From assembly GCA_023391185.1 (NCBI GenBank), contig JAEWBI010000007.1, positions 1 to 23,138 of the forward strand: a stretch of DNA of 23,138 bases. The letters run 5' to 3'. The notes beneath the pieces are model-generated. The model saw nothing but the letters and a program-made list of their open reading frames with translations, was not told the DNA's origin and did not search any database. This DNA comes from Bacillota bacterium. Lineage in GTDB: Bacteria > Bacillota_I > Bacilli_A > RF39 > UBA660. The position numbers and the translations under genes are program-made. Below are positions 7,315 through 13,761 of this stretch, piece by piece; position 1 is the first letter of the stretch; every line of letters begins with the position of its first letter.

Positions 7315-7782
7315 GTGAAGGAAATAGGCGAAAGACTAAAAGAAACTCGTGAGAGTATTGGTATATCCGTTGAAGAAGCAGCAGAAGATTTAAAAATGCG
7401 TCCATCTCAACTTGAGGATGTGGAAGCAGGTAATATGAATGCTTTTAAAGATGTATTTTCCTTAAAATATTTCGTACGTGATTATTCTAAATATTTAGGA
7501 CTAGATTATGAAGACATGGTTGATGAATTTAATGAATATCTTTTTGATTATACTTCTAAATTATCATTAGATGATATAAGAAAAGCAAAAAAAGAAGATG
7601 AAAAAACAAAAGAACCAAAAATATTTTCACCATATACGTTGGATAAGAAGAGAAAAAAAATAATTTCTCCAATAGTTATTGGATTACTAATATTGGCGGT
7701 ATTAGGTATAGTAGTTTATTTCGTCATTGATGCAATAAACGATAACAATCAAAATGCAACACCAAATAGTGTATTAGAATAG
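7315..7782 (+). CDS. rodZ: RodZ-like protein (HTH plus one membrane helix, no periplasmic domain)
   Basis: 155 residues. RodZ couples MreB filaments to the cell-wall elongation machinery. Residues 1-~70 are the HTH_25-type fold typical of RodZ/YmfM (IGERLKETRESIGISVEEAA, then LKYFVRDYSKYLGLD). A charged linker and one membrane helix (~116-139) follow, with only ~15 residues outside. The usual extracellular beta domain (DUF4115) of longer RodZ proteins is missing. GTG start at 7315 with AGGAG 7 nt upstream. It stands 11 nt before pgsA, as in the ymfM-pgsA order of Bacillus, and reads as the first gene of a rodZ-pgsA unit downstream of rnpB. The family is clear; keeping the MreB role in this short form is an inference. 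Confidence 0.88.
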   Translation: MKEIGERLKETRESIGISVEEAAEDLKMRPSQLEDVEAGNMNAFKDVFSLKYFVRDYSKYLGLDYEDMVDEFNEYLFDYTSKLSLDDIRKAKKEDEKTKEPKIFSPYTLDKKRKKIISPIVIGLLILAVLGIVVYFVIDAINDNNQNATPNSVLE

Positions 7783-7793
7783 GGATGAATATT

Positions 7794-8384
7794 ATGAATT
7801 TACCAAATAAACTAACCATAGGTAGAATTTTTATGGCATTACTAGTTATTGCTATTTTATTATTTCCATTTGAAGCAATGGGAATATCTACAATGAAATT
7901 CTTTGTTAATGAGTCATTAGTTATTGATATTAAGTATTTAATAGCTGGTGTATTATTTGTACTAGCTTCACTTACTGATTTCTTAGACGGTTATATCGCT
8001 AGAAAGTATAATCTTGTAACTGATTTTGGAAAAATGACTGATGCTATTGCAGATAAGATGCTTGTTAATTCAGTTTTAATTATATTAGCTTCAACAGGTT
8101 TTATAAGTGCCATTATTCCAGTAGTAGTAGTACTTCGTGACACAATAGTTGATGTTATTAAAATGATTGTTGGTAATAAAGGAAAAGCAGTTGCTGCTAT
8201 AAAAAGTGGTAAAATTAAAACAGCTTGTTTAATGGTTGGTATAACATTAACATTATTTTACAATTTGCCATTTGAGTTAATTAATATTAGAGTATCTGAT
8301 ATTTTACTTATTATTGCAACTGTTATGTCAATAATTTCAGGTGTTCAATATTATACTTTAAATAAAAAGAATTTATTTAACTAA
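7794..8384 (+). CDS. pgsA: CDP-diacylglycerol-glycerol-3-phosphate 3-phosphatidyltransferase
   Basis: 196 residues. It makes phosphatidylglycerol phosphate, the committed step to phosphatidylglycerol and cardiolipin, in the membrane. The CDP-alcohol phosphotransferase motif D-x2-DG-x2-AR-x8-G-x3-D-x3-D is complete at ~62-87 (DFLDGYIARKYNL to MTDAIAD), with the catalytic last Asp present. Several hydrophobic segments cover the rest. The ATG at 7794 (MNLPNKLTIGRI, the usual family start) is preferred to the one at 7785 because AGGGAT, overlapping the rodZ stop, is correctly spaced for it. Translationally close to rodZ; followed by its own terminator. In Bacillus cinA comes next, but here recA follows directly. 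Confidence 0.95.
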   Translation: MNLPNKLTIGRIFMALLVIAILLFPFEAMGISTMKFFVNESLVIDIKYLIAGVLFVLASLTDFLDGYIARKYNLVTDFGKMTDAIADKMLVNSVLIILASTGFISAIIPVVVVLRDTIVDVIKMIVGNKGKAVAAIKSGKIKTACLMVGITLTLFYNLPFELINIRVSDILLIIATVMSIISGVQYYTLNKKNLFN

Positions 8385-8407
8385 GAGTTAGAAATAACTC
8401 TTTTTTT
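8384..8407 (+). terminator. Terminator of rodZ-pgsA
   Basis: A 7-bp stem, AGAGTTA (8384-8390) with TAACTCT (8395-8401), is capped by a stable GAAA tetraloop and followed by seven T. Confidence 0.9.
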
Positions 8408-8471
8408 GTAGGATTATTTATATAGCAAATTGTATATTAAATTAAGGGGATAAATATATAATACATAAAAA

Positions 8472-8485
8472 AGAACAAATGTTCG
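8472..8485 (+). promoter_or_regulatory. LexA (DinR) SOS box upstream of recA
   Basis: AGAACAAATGTTCG differs from the Gram-positive box CGAAC-N4-GTTCG by one base, and its centre fits the RNRY pattern. It lies 8 nt upstream of the recA -35 element, so LexA would block RNA polymerase until DNA damage. Confidence 0.85.
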
Positions 8486-8493
8486 TAAAAATA

Positions 8494-8522
8494 TTGACAT
8501 AAAAAAAATTAAGTTGTAAAAT
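8494..8522 (+). promoter_or_regulatory. Promoter of recA
   Basis: Perfect TTGACA (8494-8499), 17-nt spacer, TAAAAT (8517-8522, 5 of 6). Start predicted ~8529, just before AGGAGG at 8535-8540. Confidence 0.85.
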
Positions 8523-8547
8523 GTAATTAACGATAGGAGGAAACACG

Positions 8548-9609
8548 GTGGTTAAAGATATAAGCAAATTAACAACTGATAAAGCGTTAGAACAAGTATT
8601 AGCCGATATAGAAAAACAATTTGGTAAGGGATCTGTTATGAAATTAGGAGAAAATCCTCATCAACATATTGATACCATTTCAAGTGGATCGTTAAGTTTA
8701 GATATTGCTCTAGGTATAGGAGGATATCCTAAGGGTAGAATAGTTGAAATATATGGACCAGAATCTTCAGGTAAAACTACTTTTGCACTTCATGCAATTG
8801 CTGAGGCACAAAAGAAGGGTGGTAGAGCGGCTTTTATTGACGCTGAGCATTCATTAGATCCAAAATATGCAGCCAGTTTAGGAGTTAACATTGATGAATT
8901 ATTATTATCACAGCCTGATAACGGAGAACAGGCTCTAGAGATATGTGAGGCACTTGTTAGAAGTGGTGCTATTAGTATAATTGTAATAGACTCTGTAGCA
9001 GCTTTAGTTCCACAAGCTGAAATTGAAGGTGAAATGGGTGATTCACATGTTGGATTACAAGCCCGTCTTATGAGTCAAGCATTAAGAAAACTATCTGGTG
9101 TTATAAGTAAAACAAACACTATTGCGATATTTATTAATCAATTACGTGAAAAAGTAGGTGTAATGTTTGGTAATCCTGAGACAACTCCAGGTGGAAGAGC
9201 GTTAAAATTCTATTCATCAGTAAGACTAGAAATAAGAAGATCAGAACAAATTAAATTAGGTGCAGATATTGTTGGTAATAAAACAACTGTTAAAGTAGTT
9301 AAGAACAAAATGGCTCCACCATTTAAAAATTGCTGTGTAGATATCATGTATGGTGAAGGCGTATCTGTTGAGGGAGAGATTGTTGATTTAGCTGCCGATG
9401 CTGCTATTATAGAAAAAAGTGGTGCATGGTATTCTTATAAAGGTGAAAAAATAGGTCAAGGTAAAGAAAATGTAAAAGAATTATTAAAAAAAGACTGCAA
9501 GTTATATAAGGAACTATATGACAAAGTTAGAGAACATTATGATATTGATGGTGTTAAAAACAATACTAAGGAAATAAAAAAAGATTGTAAAGGAGCAAAT
9601 GCAGAATAA
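8548..9609 (+). CDS. recA: Recombinase RecA
   Basis: 353 residues, full length. It forms the ATP-dependent filament on single-stranded DNA for homologous recombination and triggers LexA self-cleavage. Walker A GPESSGKTT (70-78), catalytic Glu100 (FIDAEH), Walker B IIVIDS (144-149), loop L1 (EGEMGDSHVG), loop L2 with FINQLREKVGVMFGNPETTPGG, and the C-terminal domain are all present. GTG start at 8548 with perfect AGGAGG 7 nt upstream. Single-gene unit under an SOS box, between pgsA and rny as in Bacillus but without cinA. The coding end contributes to the terminator stem. The C-terminal tail (NTKEIKKDCKGANAE) is less acidic than usual. Confidence 0.98.
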   Translation: MVKDISKLTTDKALEQVLADIEKQFGKGSVMKLGENPHQHIDTISSGSLSLDIALGIGGYPKGRIVEIYGPESSGKTTFALHAIAEAQKKGGRAAFIDAEHSLDPKYAASLGVNIDELLLSQPDNGEQALEICEALVRSGAISIIVIDSVAALVPQAEIEGEMGDSHVGLQARLMSQALRKLSGVISKTNTIAIFINQLREKVGVMFGNPETTPGGRALKFYSSVRLEIRRSEQIKLGADIVGNKTTVKVVKNKMAPPFKNCCVDIMYGEGVSVEGEIVDLAADAAIIEKSGAWYSYKGEKIGQGKENVKELLKKDCKLYKELYDKVREHYDIDGVKNNTKEIKKDCKGANAE

Positions 9610-9622
9610 TTTGCTTTTTTTT
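9594..9622 (+). terminator. Terminator of recA
   Basis: AGCAAAT (9594-9600) pairs with ATTTGCT (9609-9615) around an 8-nt loop that holds the recA stop codon; about eight T follow. Confidence 0.88.
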
Positions 9623-9633
9623 ATTAATAAATA

Positions 9634-9642
9634 TGCTATAAT
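9634..9642 (+). promoter_or_regulatory. Extended -10 promoter of the TM2/DUF2752 pair
   Basis: TGC directly before a perfect TATAAT (9637-9642). The -35 region is part of the recA terminator T run and is poor, so the extended -10 would have to carry it. Start ~9649, just upstream of AGGAGG (9654-9659). Confidence 0.6.
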
Positions 9643-9666
9643 ATATATAGATTAGGAGGAATAAAT

Positions 9667-10038
9667 ATGGCTAAATTTTGTTCAAGTTGTGGTACAAGTT
9701 TAAATGATGATGCTAAATTCTGCCCAAGTTGTGGTGCACAAACAGGTCAGGCAAATTCAAGTAATTTTGCACAATCTGCTCCACAAATGAATTCAAATAA
9801 TACATCTTCATATCAAACAGGTGCTAAATCTAAAATGGTAGCAGGTCTACTTGGTATCTTTTTAGGTGCATGGGGAATACATAATTTCTATTTAGGTTAT
9901 AGCGGAAAAGCTATTCTTCAAATAGTACTTACTATTGTTACTTGTGGTGTAGCTGGTATTTGGGGATTTATTGAAGGTATTTTAATACTTTGCGGAAATA
10001 TTAATACTGATGCAAATGGTAATACATTAATTGATTAA
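9667..10038 (+). CDS. Zinc-ribbon TM2-domain membrane protein
   Basis: 123 residues. The N-terminus is a double CxxC zinc ribbon (Cys5, Cys8, Cys19, Cys22; FCSSCG and FCPSCG), followed by an Asn/Ser/Gln-rich linker. The TM2 domain (~54-112) has two membrane helices with the family core GIFLGAWGIHNFYLGYSGKA between them. TM2 proteins are widespread in bacteria with no agreed biochemical role. AGGAGG lies 7 nt before the ATG. The stop overlaps the start of the next gene by one base (TAATG), so the two are coupled and probably act together in the membrane. The pair sits where extra genes are found between recA and rny in relatives. Confidence 0.9.
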   Translation: MAKFCSSCGTSLNDDAKFCPSCGAQTGQANSSNFAQSAPQMNSNNTSSYQTGAKSKMVAGLLGIFLGAWGIHNFYLGYSGKAILQIVLTIVTCGVAGIWGFIEGILILCGNINTDANGNTLID

Positions 10039-10406
10039 TGAAAAGGCTTAAGTCATTATTTATAATAATATTGTTATTTTTGATATTTGTGCTTTTCCTA
10101 AAATATAATTTAGAATGGGAATGCATATTTAAAAAAAGTTTACATATTGCTTGTCCAGGGTGTGGCCTTACTAGATCTTTAAGAGCATTATTATCTCTTA
10201 ATTTAGTGGGATCTATTAAATATAATATTTTAGGAATACCTATATTTTTGATAGGAGTTATTTCAATAGCCATAATAATAAAAGACCTCTTAAAAAATGA
10301 AGAAACTTTTATGCCTATGTTATATGAAATAATGAATAAATTCTATAAATTTATATTTATAGTACTTGTAATAACAATGATTATTAATAATATTAATGGA
10401 GTATAA
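10038..10406 (+). CDS. DUF2752 family membrane protein
   Basis: 122 residues with three likely membrane helices (~8-24, ~65-83, ~100-118). The family motif CPGCGLTR is at 39-46, just after the first helix, with Cys39 and Cys42 that could bind metal or form a redox pair. The function of the family is not known. Start codon overlaps the stop of the TM2 gene, giving translational coupling; both encode CxxC-type sites next to membrane segments. Followed by its own terminator. Confidence 0.85.
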   Translation: MKRLKSLFIIILLFLIFVLFLKYNLEWECIFKKSLHIACPGCGLTRSLRALLSLNLVGSIKYNILGIPIFLIGVISIAIIIKDLLKNEETFMPMLYEIMNKFYKFIFIVLVITMIINNINGV

Positions 10407-10435
10407 ACAATTGAATTTTTATTCAATTGTTTTTT
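10406..10435 (+). terminator. Terminator of the TM2/DUF2752 unit
   Basis: A perfect 11-bp stem AACAATTGAAT/ATTCAATTGTT (10406-10416 with 10421-10431) has a TTTT loop and a T run to 10435. Confidence 0.9.
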
Positions 10436-10436
10436 C

Positions 10437-10465
10437 TTGACTTATTTGTCTAAAAACAATACAAT
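10437..10465 (+). promoter_or_regulatory. Promoter of rny
   Basis: TTGACT (10437-10442, 5 of 6), 17-nt spacer, TACAAT (10460-10465, 5 of 6). Start ~10472, giving a leader of about 59 nt. Confidence 0.8.
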
Positions 10466-10514
10466 AGATATAGATGAAATAATATGTAAATATTAAATTA
10501 ATCACAGTAAACAG

Positions 10515-10556
10515 AAAATGGAGGAGAAATATGAACGATACAGTGTTCTCCATTTT
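10515..10556 (+). promoter_or_regulatory. Hairpin covering the rny ribosome binding site
   Basis: AAAATGGAG (10515-10523), which holds the first half of the ribosome binding site GGAGGAG, is perfectly complementary to CTCCATTTT (10548-10556) inside codons 6-9. The 24-nt loop contains the start codon. It could hold translation down. Confidence 0.45.
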
Positions 10557-12084
10557 ACTTGTTTTAGTGGGAATTTTTGTAGGGATAATAATATTCATTA
10601 TCATTAATTATATTAGAGGAATTAGGGTTAATCAAAAGGCTGACAACATGCTTGAAAAAGCACGTAAAGAAGCTGATAAAATTAAAAGGGATTATTTATT
10701 AGAAGCTAAAGAAGAAGCTCAAAAAATAAAAATAGATACTGATAAAGAAGTAAAAGAAAAAAAATCTGAACTTAAAGAATCAGAAGAGCGTTTACTTACA
10801 CGTGAAAATAATATGGATCGTCGTGACCAAACGCTTCAAAATCGTGAGCAGATGTTAGAAGAAAAAGAGAATAATATAATTAATAAACAAAGAGAATTAG
10901 ACCGCGAACAAGATAAAGTGGAAGATATTAAAAAAGAGCAAATTACTTTATTAGAACAAATTGCTGGTTATTCAAGAGAAGAAGCTAAGAAACTTGTCAT
11001 GAAGAGAGTAGAAGAAATGATGAGCTTAGAGATAGCCTCTTATATCAAGGATAAAGAAAGTGAAGCAAAATTAGAAGCAGATAAAAGAGCTAAGACTTTG
11101 CTTGTATCGTCTATGCAAAAATATGCATCAGATGTTGCTAATGAACAAACTGTAACAGTAGTAACATTACCAAATGATGATATGAAAGGACGTATAATTG
11201 GTAGAGAAGGTAGAAATATAAGAACTATTGAATCTGTAACAGGTGTTGATTTAATTATCGATGACACTCCAGAAGCATTAGTTGTTTCAAGTTTTGATCC
11301 ATTGCGTCGCGAAATAGCTAGAAATACAATTGAAACATTAGTTAAAGATGGAAGAATCCATCCTGCTAGAATTGAAGAAGTATATGATAAAACTGTAAAA
11401 GAAATGCATAATAAGATTGTAGAGCTTGGTAATGACGCTCTATTTGAATTAGGTATTACAAAAGTTGATCCAGAACTTATTGAATTATTAGGTAGATTAC
11501 ATTTTAGAACATCATATGGTCAAAATGTATTACAACATTCTATTGAAGTTGCTAATTTAGCAGGTATTATGGCTGCAGAATTAGGTGAAAATGTAACACT
11601 AGCTAAAAGAGCTGGTATCTTCCATGATATAGGTAAAGCAATTGACCATGAAGTAGAAGGTAGTCATGTTGATCTAGGTAGCAATATTGCTTCAAAATAC
11701 AAAGAAAATGAAGTTGTTATTAATGCTATTGAATCTCATCATGGCAATAAAGAATCTACAAGTGTTATTTCTGAATTGGTAGCAATTGCTGATGCTTTAT
11801 CTGCAAGTCGCCCAGGAGCAAGAAATGATTCGTTAGAAAATTATGTTAAGAGATTACAAGATCTTGAAGCAATTGGTAATAACACAGCTGGTGTATCAAG
11901 TACATTTGCAATTCAAGCGGGTAGAGAACTACGTGTTATTGTTAAACCTGAAGAAATAGATGATTTAGGTAGTTTCAAGGTAGCACGTGAAATAAAAGAA
12001 AAAATAGAACAAGAATTGCAATATCCTGGTACAATCAAGGTTGTTGTAATACGTGAAACAAGAGCCACTGAAGAAGCTAAGTAA
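10531..12084 (+). CDS. rny: Ribonuclease Y
   Basis: 517 residues, the usual length (~520). RNase Y is the membrane-bound endonuclease that starts mRNA decay in many Gram-positives. N-terminal membrane helix (~6-28), long charged coiled coil (~35-190), KH domain with the GxxG-type loop IIGREGRN (222-229), and HD domain with His336 and the His365-Asp366 pair (GIFHDIGKA) that binds metal. GGAGGAG lies 4 nt before the ATG. Own promoter and terminator; the position downstream of recA is as in Bacillus. An inverted repeat across the start site may control its translation. Confidence 0.97.
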   Translation: MNDTVFSILLVLVGIFVGIIIFIIINYIRGIRVNQKADNMLEKARKEADKIKRDYLLEAKEEAQKIKIDTDKEVKEKKSELKESEERLLTRENNMDRRDQTLQNREQMLEEKENNIINKQRELDREQDKVEDIKKEQITLLEQIAGYSREEAKKLVMKRVEEMMSLEIASYIKDKESEAKLEADKRAKTLLVSSMQKYASDVANEQTVTVVTLPNDDMKGRIIGREGRNIRTIESVTGVDLIIDDTPEALVVSSFDPLRREIARNTIETLVKDGRIHPARIEEVYDKTVKEMHNKIVELGNDALFELGITKVDPELIELLGRLHFRTSYGQNVLQHSIEVANLAGIMAAELGENVTLAKRAGIFHDIGKAIDHEVEGSHVDLGSNIASKYKENEVVINAIESHHGNKESTSVISELVAIADALSASRPGARNDSLENYVKRLQDLEAIGNNTAGVSSTFAIQAGRELRVIVKPEEIDDLGSFKVAREIKEKIEQELQYPGTIKVVVIRETRATEEAK

Positions 12085-12095
12085 GCTTCTTTTTT
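12071..12095 (+). terminator. Terminator of rny
   Basis: AAGAAGCT (12071-12078) pairs with AGCTTCTT (12084-12091), loop AAGTA, then T to 12095. The rny stop (12082-12084) is in the loop. Confidence 0.88.
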
Positions 12096-12097
12096 GT

Positions 12098-12126
12098 TTG
12101 ACTATTAAATTAAAAAATGTTACTAT
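12098..12126 (+). promoter_or_regulatory. Probable promoter of the small membrane-anchored protein gene
   Basis: TTGACT (12098-12103), 17 nt, TACTAT (12121-12126, 4 of 6). It follows the rny terminator by 2 nt; start would be ~12133, which crowds the ribosome binding site AGGTGA (12133-12138). An earlier start or read-through is possible. Confidence 0.45.
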
Positions 12127-12143
12127 TATACTAGGTGATTGGT

Positions 12144-12617
12144 ATGGCTAAGAAAAACATATTTAAAAAATGGAAAAAACATAGTGATGATGGATCAGAA
12201 AAAGTTAAAATGAAGAAAAGTACTATAATAATTATAGAGGTTGTTTGTGCTGCTCTCATATTTGGTATTTTAGTAGGTATAAAATATTTAGTTACAAACA
12301 AAGCCAACGATGACATTGTATATTTAGAAAATCAAGTTGTTAACAATCTAACTTTTACTGATTTTACTCTTAATTATGAGAATGAAGAGAGTAAGGTTAA
12401 TGTGAAAATGATTAACTATACTGAGGAAAATATACAAATCAGTAAATTGATAATTAGATTATATGCTAAAGATAATACAAAAGTTTCTGAAATAACTGCT
12501 GATTTTACAACTGATGGAAATCCATATGTTATCGGTCCAAATCAAGAAACGCTAGTTGAAAACTCTGTTAAGTTAGATTTGACAAATGTATCAAAAGTTG
12601 AATATATAGTTCAGTAA
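12144..12617 (+). CDS. Membrane-anchored extracytoplasmic protein of unknown function
   Basis: 157 residues. A very basic N-terminal tail (MAKKNIFKKWKKHSDDGSEK) precedes one membrane helix (~27-48). An outer domain of ~105 residues rich in alternating hydrophobic/Thr strands follows (VNNLTFTDFTLNYE, KVNVKMINYTEENIQISKLIIRLYAKD). This looks like a small beta-sandwich of the FxLYD or LEA-like kind, but I cannot name a family. The ATG at 12144 is preferred to the GTG at 12135, which lies inside AGGTGA. Convergent with the CPBP protease gene, sharing a terminator. No partner gene suggests a role. Confidence 0.75.
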   Translation: MAKKNIFKKWKKHSDDGSEKVKMKKSTIIIIEVVCAALIFGILVGIKYLVTNKANDDIVYLENQVVNNLTFTDFTLNYENEESKVNVKMINYTEENIQISKLIIRLYAKDNTKVSEITADFTTDGNPYVIGPNQETLVENSVKLDLTNVSKVEYIVQ

Positions 12618-12628
12618 AAAATGTATAA

Positions 12629-12656
12629 AAAAAGTATCGAAGTTTCGATACTTTTT
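12629..12656. terminator. Bidirectional terminator between convergent genes
   Basis: A perfect 12-bp stem (12629-12640 with 12645-12656) has loop AGTT, with AAAAA and TTTTT at the base. It serves the plus-strand membrane protein gene and the minus-strand CPBP gene, whose stop is at 12660. Confidence 0.9.
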
Positions 12657-12659
12657 ATT

Positions 12660-13361
12660 TTAACTAAATAACATTACAAATACTTGTAGTGACATTAGAA
12701 CTCCATTATGTAAAAAGTGTAAACTCATTGGTACAAAAATGTTGTCAGATTTCTGTAAGCAATAGGCAAATACCAAACCAGGTATTGAATAAGGAATTAT
12801 AAATAATAAATCAACCCAAGTTTCAAACGAACCAATTACATGGAATGAACCAAACAAAACTCCAGAGAAGAAAATAAATAAAAATTTATTCTTAAATATG
12901 GCTCTAAAAGATAATCTGAAAGCTAACTCTTCTATTACTGGCGCCAAAAATACGCTAAGTATAAAAGTATAAATTGGAAGTTCCTTAAATAAATCATTGA
13001 CTGCTTCTTGATTATTCGCTGTTGCATTAGGAGAAAAAATCATTATTATACCATTTGATATTATCATTAAAGCAAGTATTACAATCCAATATTTAAAATA
13101 GGTTTTAAAATATTCTTTATGCTTTAATTTAAAATCAAAGAAAGATTTTATAATATAGTCCTTAAATAACAAGAATATTGCTAAAATTATAATTAGTTGC
13201 AATACAATTGTATATATACATTTAATAATTGTAGGTACTGTTTCAATATCTATATCAAGTAAGTAGAAAGGTAATCCCGCAAATTGCGAAATTAGAAAGT
13301 AAATTAGAAAAGCACCAATTCCTTTTATAATTAACTTAGTATTTGTTTTTTTCTTTTTCAT
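12660..13361 (-). CDS. CPBP family intramembrane metalloprotease
   Basis: 233 residues, mostly hydrophobic, with about six to seven membrane helices. The CPBP (Abi/Rce1-like) signatures are complete: EELAFR (144-149) with the paired Glu and the Arg, the second motif with His174 (GSFHVIG), and the third with His215 and Asn219 (SLHFLHNG). Bacterial members cleave membrane or exported peptides; some give bacteriocin self-immunity or process quorum peptides, but no peptide gene is visible nearby. ATG at 13361 with AAAGGTGAT just upstream and an extended -10 promoter. Divergent from the rimP-nusA operon. Confidence 0.9.
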   Translation of the reverse strand: MKKKKTNTKLIIKGIGAFLIYFLISQFAGLPFYLLDIDIETVPTIIKCIYTIVLQLIIILAIFLLFKDYIIKSFFDFKLKHKEYFKTYFKYWIVILALMIISNGIIMIFSPNATANNQEAVNDLFKELPIYTFILSVFLAPVIEELAFRLSFRAIFKNKFLFIFFSGVLFGSFHVIGSFETWVDLLFIIPYSIPGLVFAYCLQKSDNIFVPMSLHFLHNGVLMSLQVFVMLFS

Positions 13362-13377
13362 ATTATCACCTTTAATA

Positions 13378-13386
13378 ATTATATCA
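13378..13386 (-). promoter_or_regulatory. Extended -10 promoter of the CPBP gene
   Basis: Minus strand TGA followed by perfect TATAAT (13383-13378), 16 nt before the ATG. No good -35. Confidence 0.5.
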
Positions 13387-13414
13387 AAAATATCAATAAA
13401 TAGTTATCTTTTTG

Positions 13415-13442
13415 TTGGAAATTATTAAATTTATGTTATAAT
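13415..13442 (+). promoter_or_regulatory. Promoter of the rimP-nusA-ylxR-infB operon
   Basis: TTGGAA (13415-13420, 4 of 6), 16-nt spacer, TGT plus perfect TATAAT (13437-13442). Start ~13449, some 11 nt before the leader hairpin. Confidence 0.7.
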
Positions 13443-13459
13443 ACTTATAGCTGCAAGAG

Positions 13460-13488
13460 AGAGTGGGGTTGATTCCCCACTCTTTAAT
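13460..13488 (+). promoter_or_regulatory. Leader hairpin of the nusA operon, likely NusA-dependent attenuator
   Basis: A GC-rich 9-bp stem, AGAGTGGGG (13460-13468) with CCCCACTCT (13475-13483), has a 6-nt loop. It is followed only by a short, broken T tract (TTAATGT). It lies between the promoter and rimP. In Bacillus subtilis this operon is autoregulated by NusA-stimulated termination in the leader; the strong stem with weak U tract here fits that class. Assignment is by position and shape. Confidence 0.65.
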
Positions 13489-13505
13489 GTAATATGGAGG
13501 TACAT

Positions 13506-13760
13506 ATGAAAATAGAGGACAAAGTTAGAGAACTTATCGAAACTGTAATTGAAGAAAATGATTTTAAACTAGATGAAGTAGAATATATTAAAGAAGGAAG
13601 AACATATTTTTTAAGAATTGTTATTGACAAAGATGGTATTGTTGATGTTGAAGATACAGTAAAAGTTTTTCATTTAATTAATCCAATTCTAGATAAAAAT
13701 GAACCTATCAAGGATGCTTATATTTTAGATGTTTGCTCGAAGGAGAAAGGAAGAGAATAA
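13506..13760 (+). CDS. rimP: RimP, N-terminal domain only
   Basis: 84 residues, against ~150 in typical RimP (YlxS), which helps mature the 30S subunit. The whole product matches the N-terminal domain: the helix IEDKVRELIETVIEENDFKLDEVEY, the strand YFLRIVIDKDGIVDVEDT, then the helix and final strand ending YILDVCSKEKGRE. The family normally continues ..LEVSSPGxDRPL into an SH3/Sm-like C-terminal domain, which is missing because the stop follows within seven residues. Only 1 nt separates it from nusA, so no remnant of the second domain can be hidden there. ATG at 13506 is chosen because TGGAGGT precedes it; the ATG at 13494 overlaps that site. First gene of the operon, as in Bacillus. Confidence 0.85.
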   Translation: MKIEDKVRELIETVIEENDFKLDEVEYIKEGRTYFLRIVIDKDGIVDVEDTVKVFHLINPILDKNEPIKDAYILDVCSKEKGRE

Positions 13761-13761
13761 A

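Noticed and set aside
12660..13361. Immunity or anti-phage role for the CPBP protease
   Set aside because: No bacteriocin precursor, transporter or defence gene lies nearby; the neighbours are housekeeping genes, so only the family can be stated.
13729..13761. Upstream in-frame start for nusA (protein start MFARRRKEENK)
   Set aside because: It lies within rimP in another frame and has no ribosome binding site; the ATG at 13762 has AGGAAGAG at the right distance.
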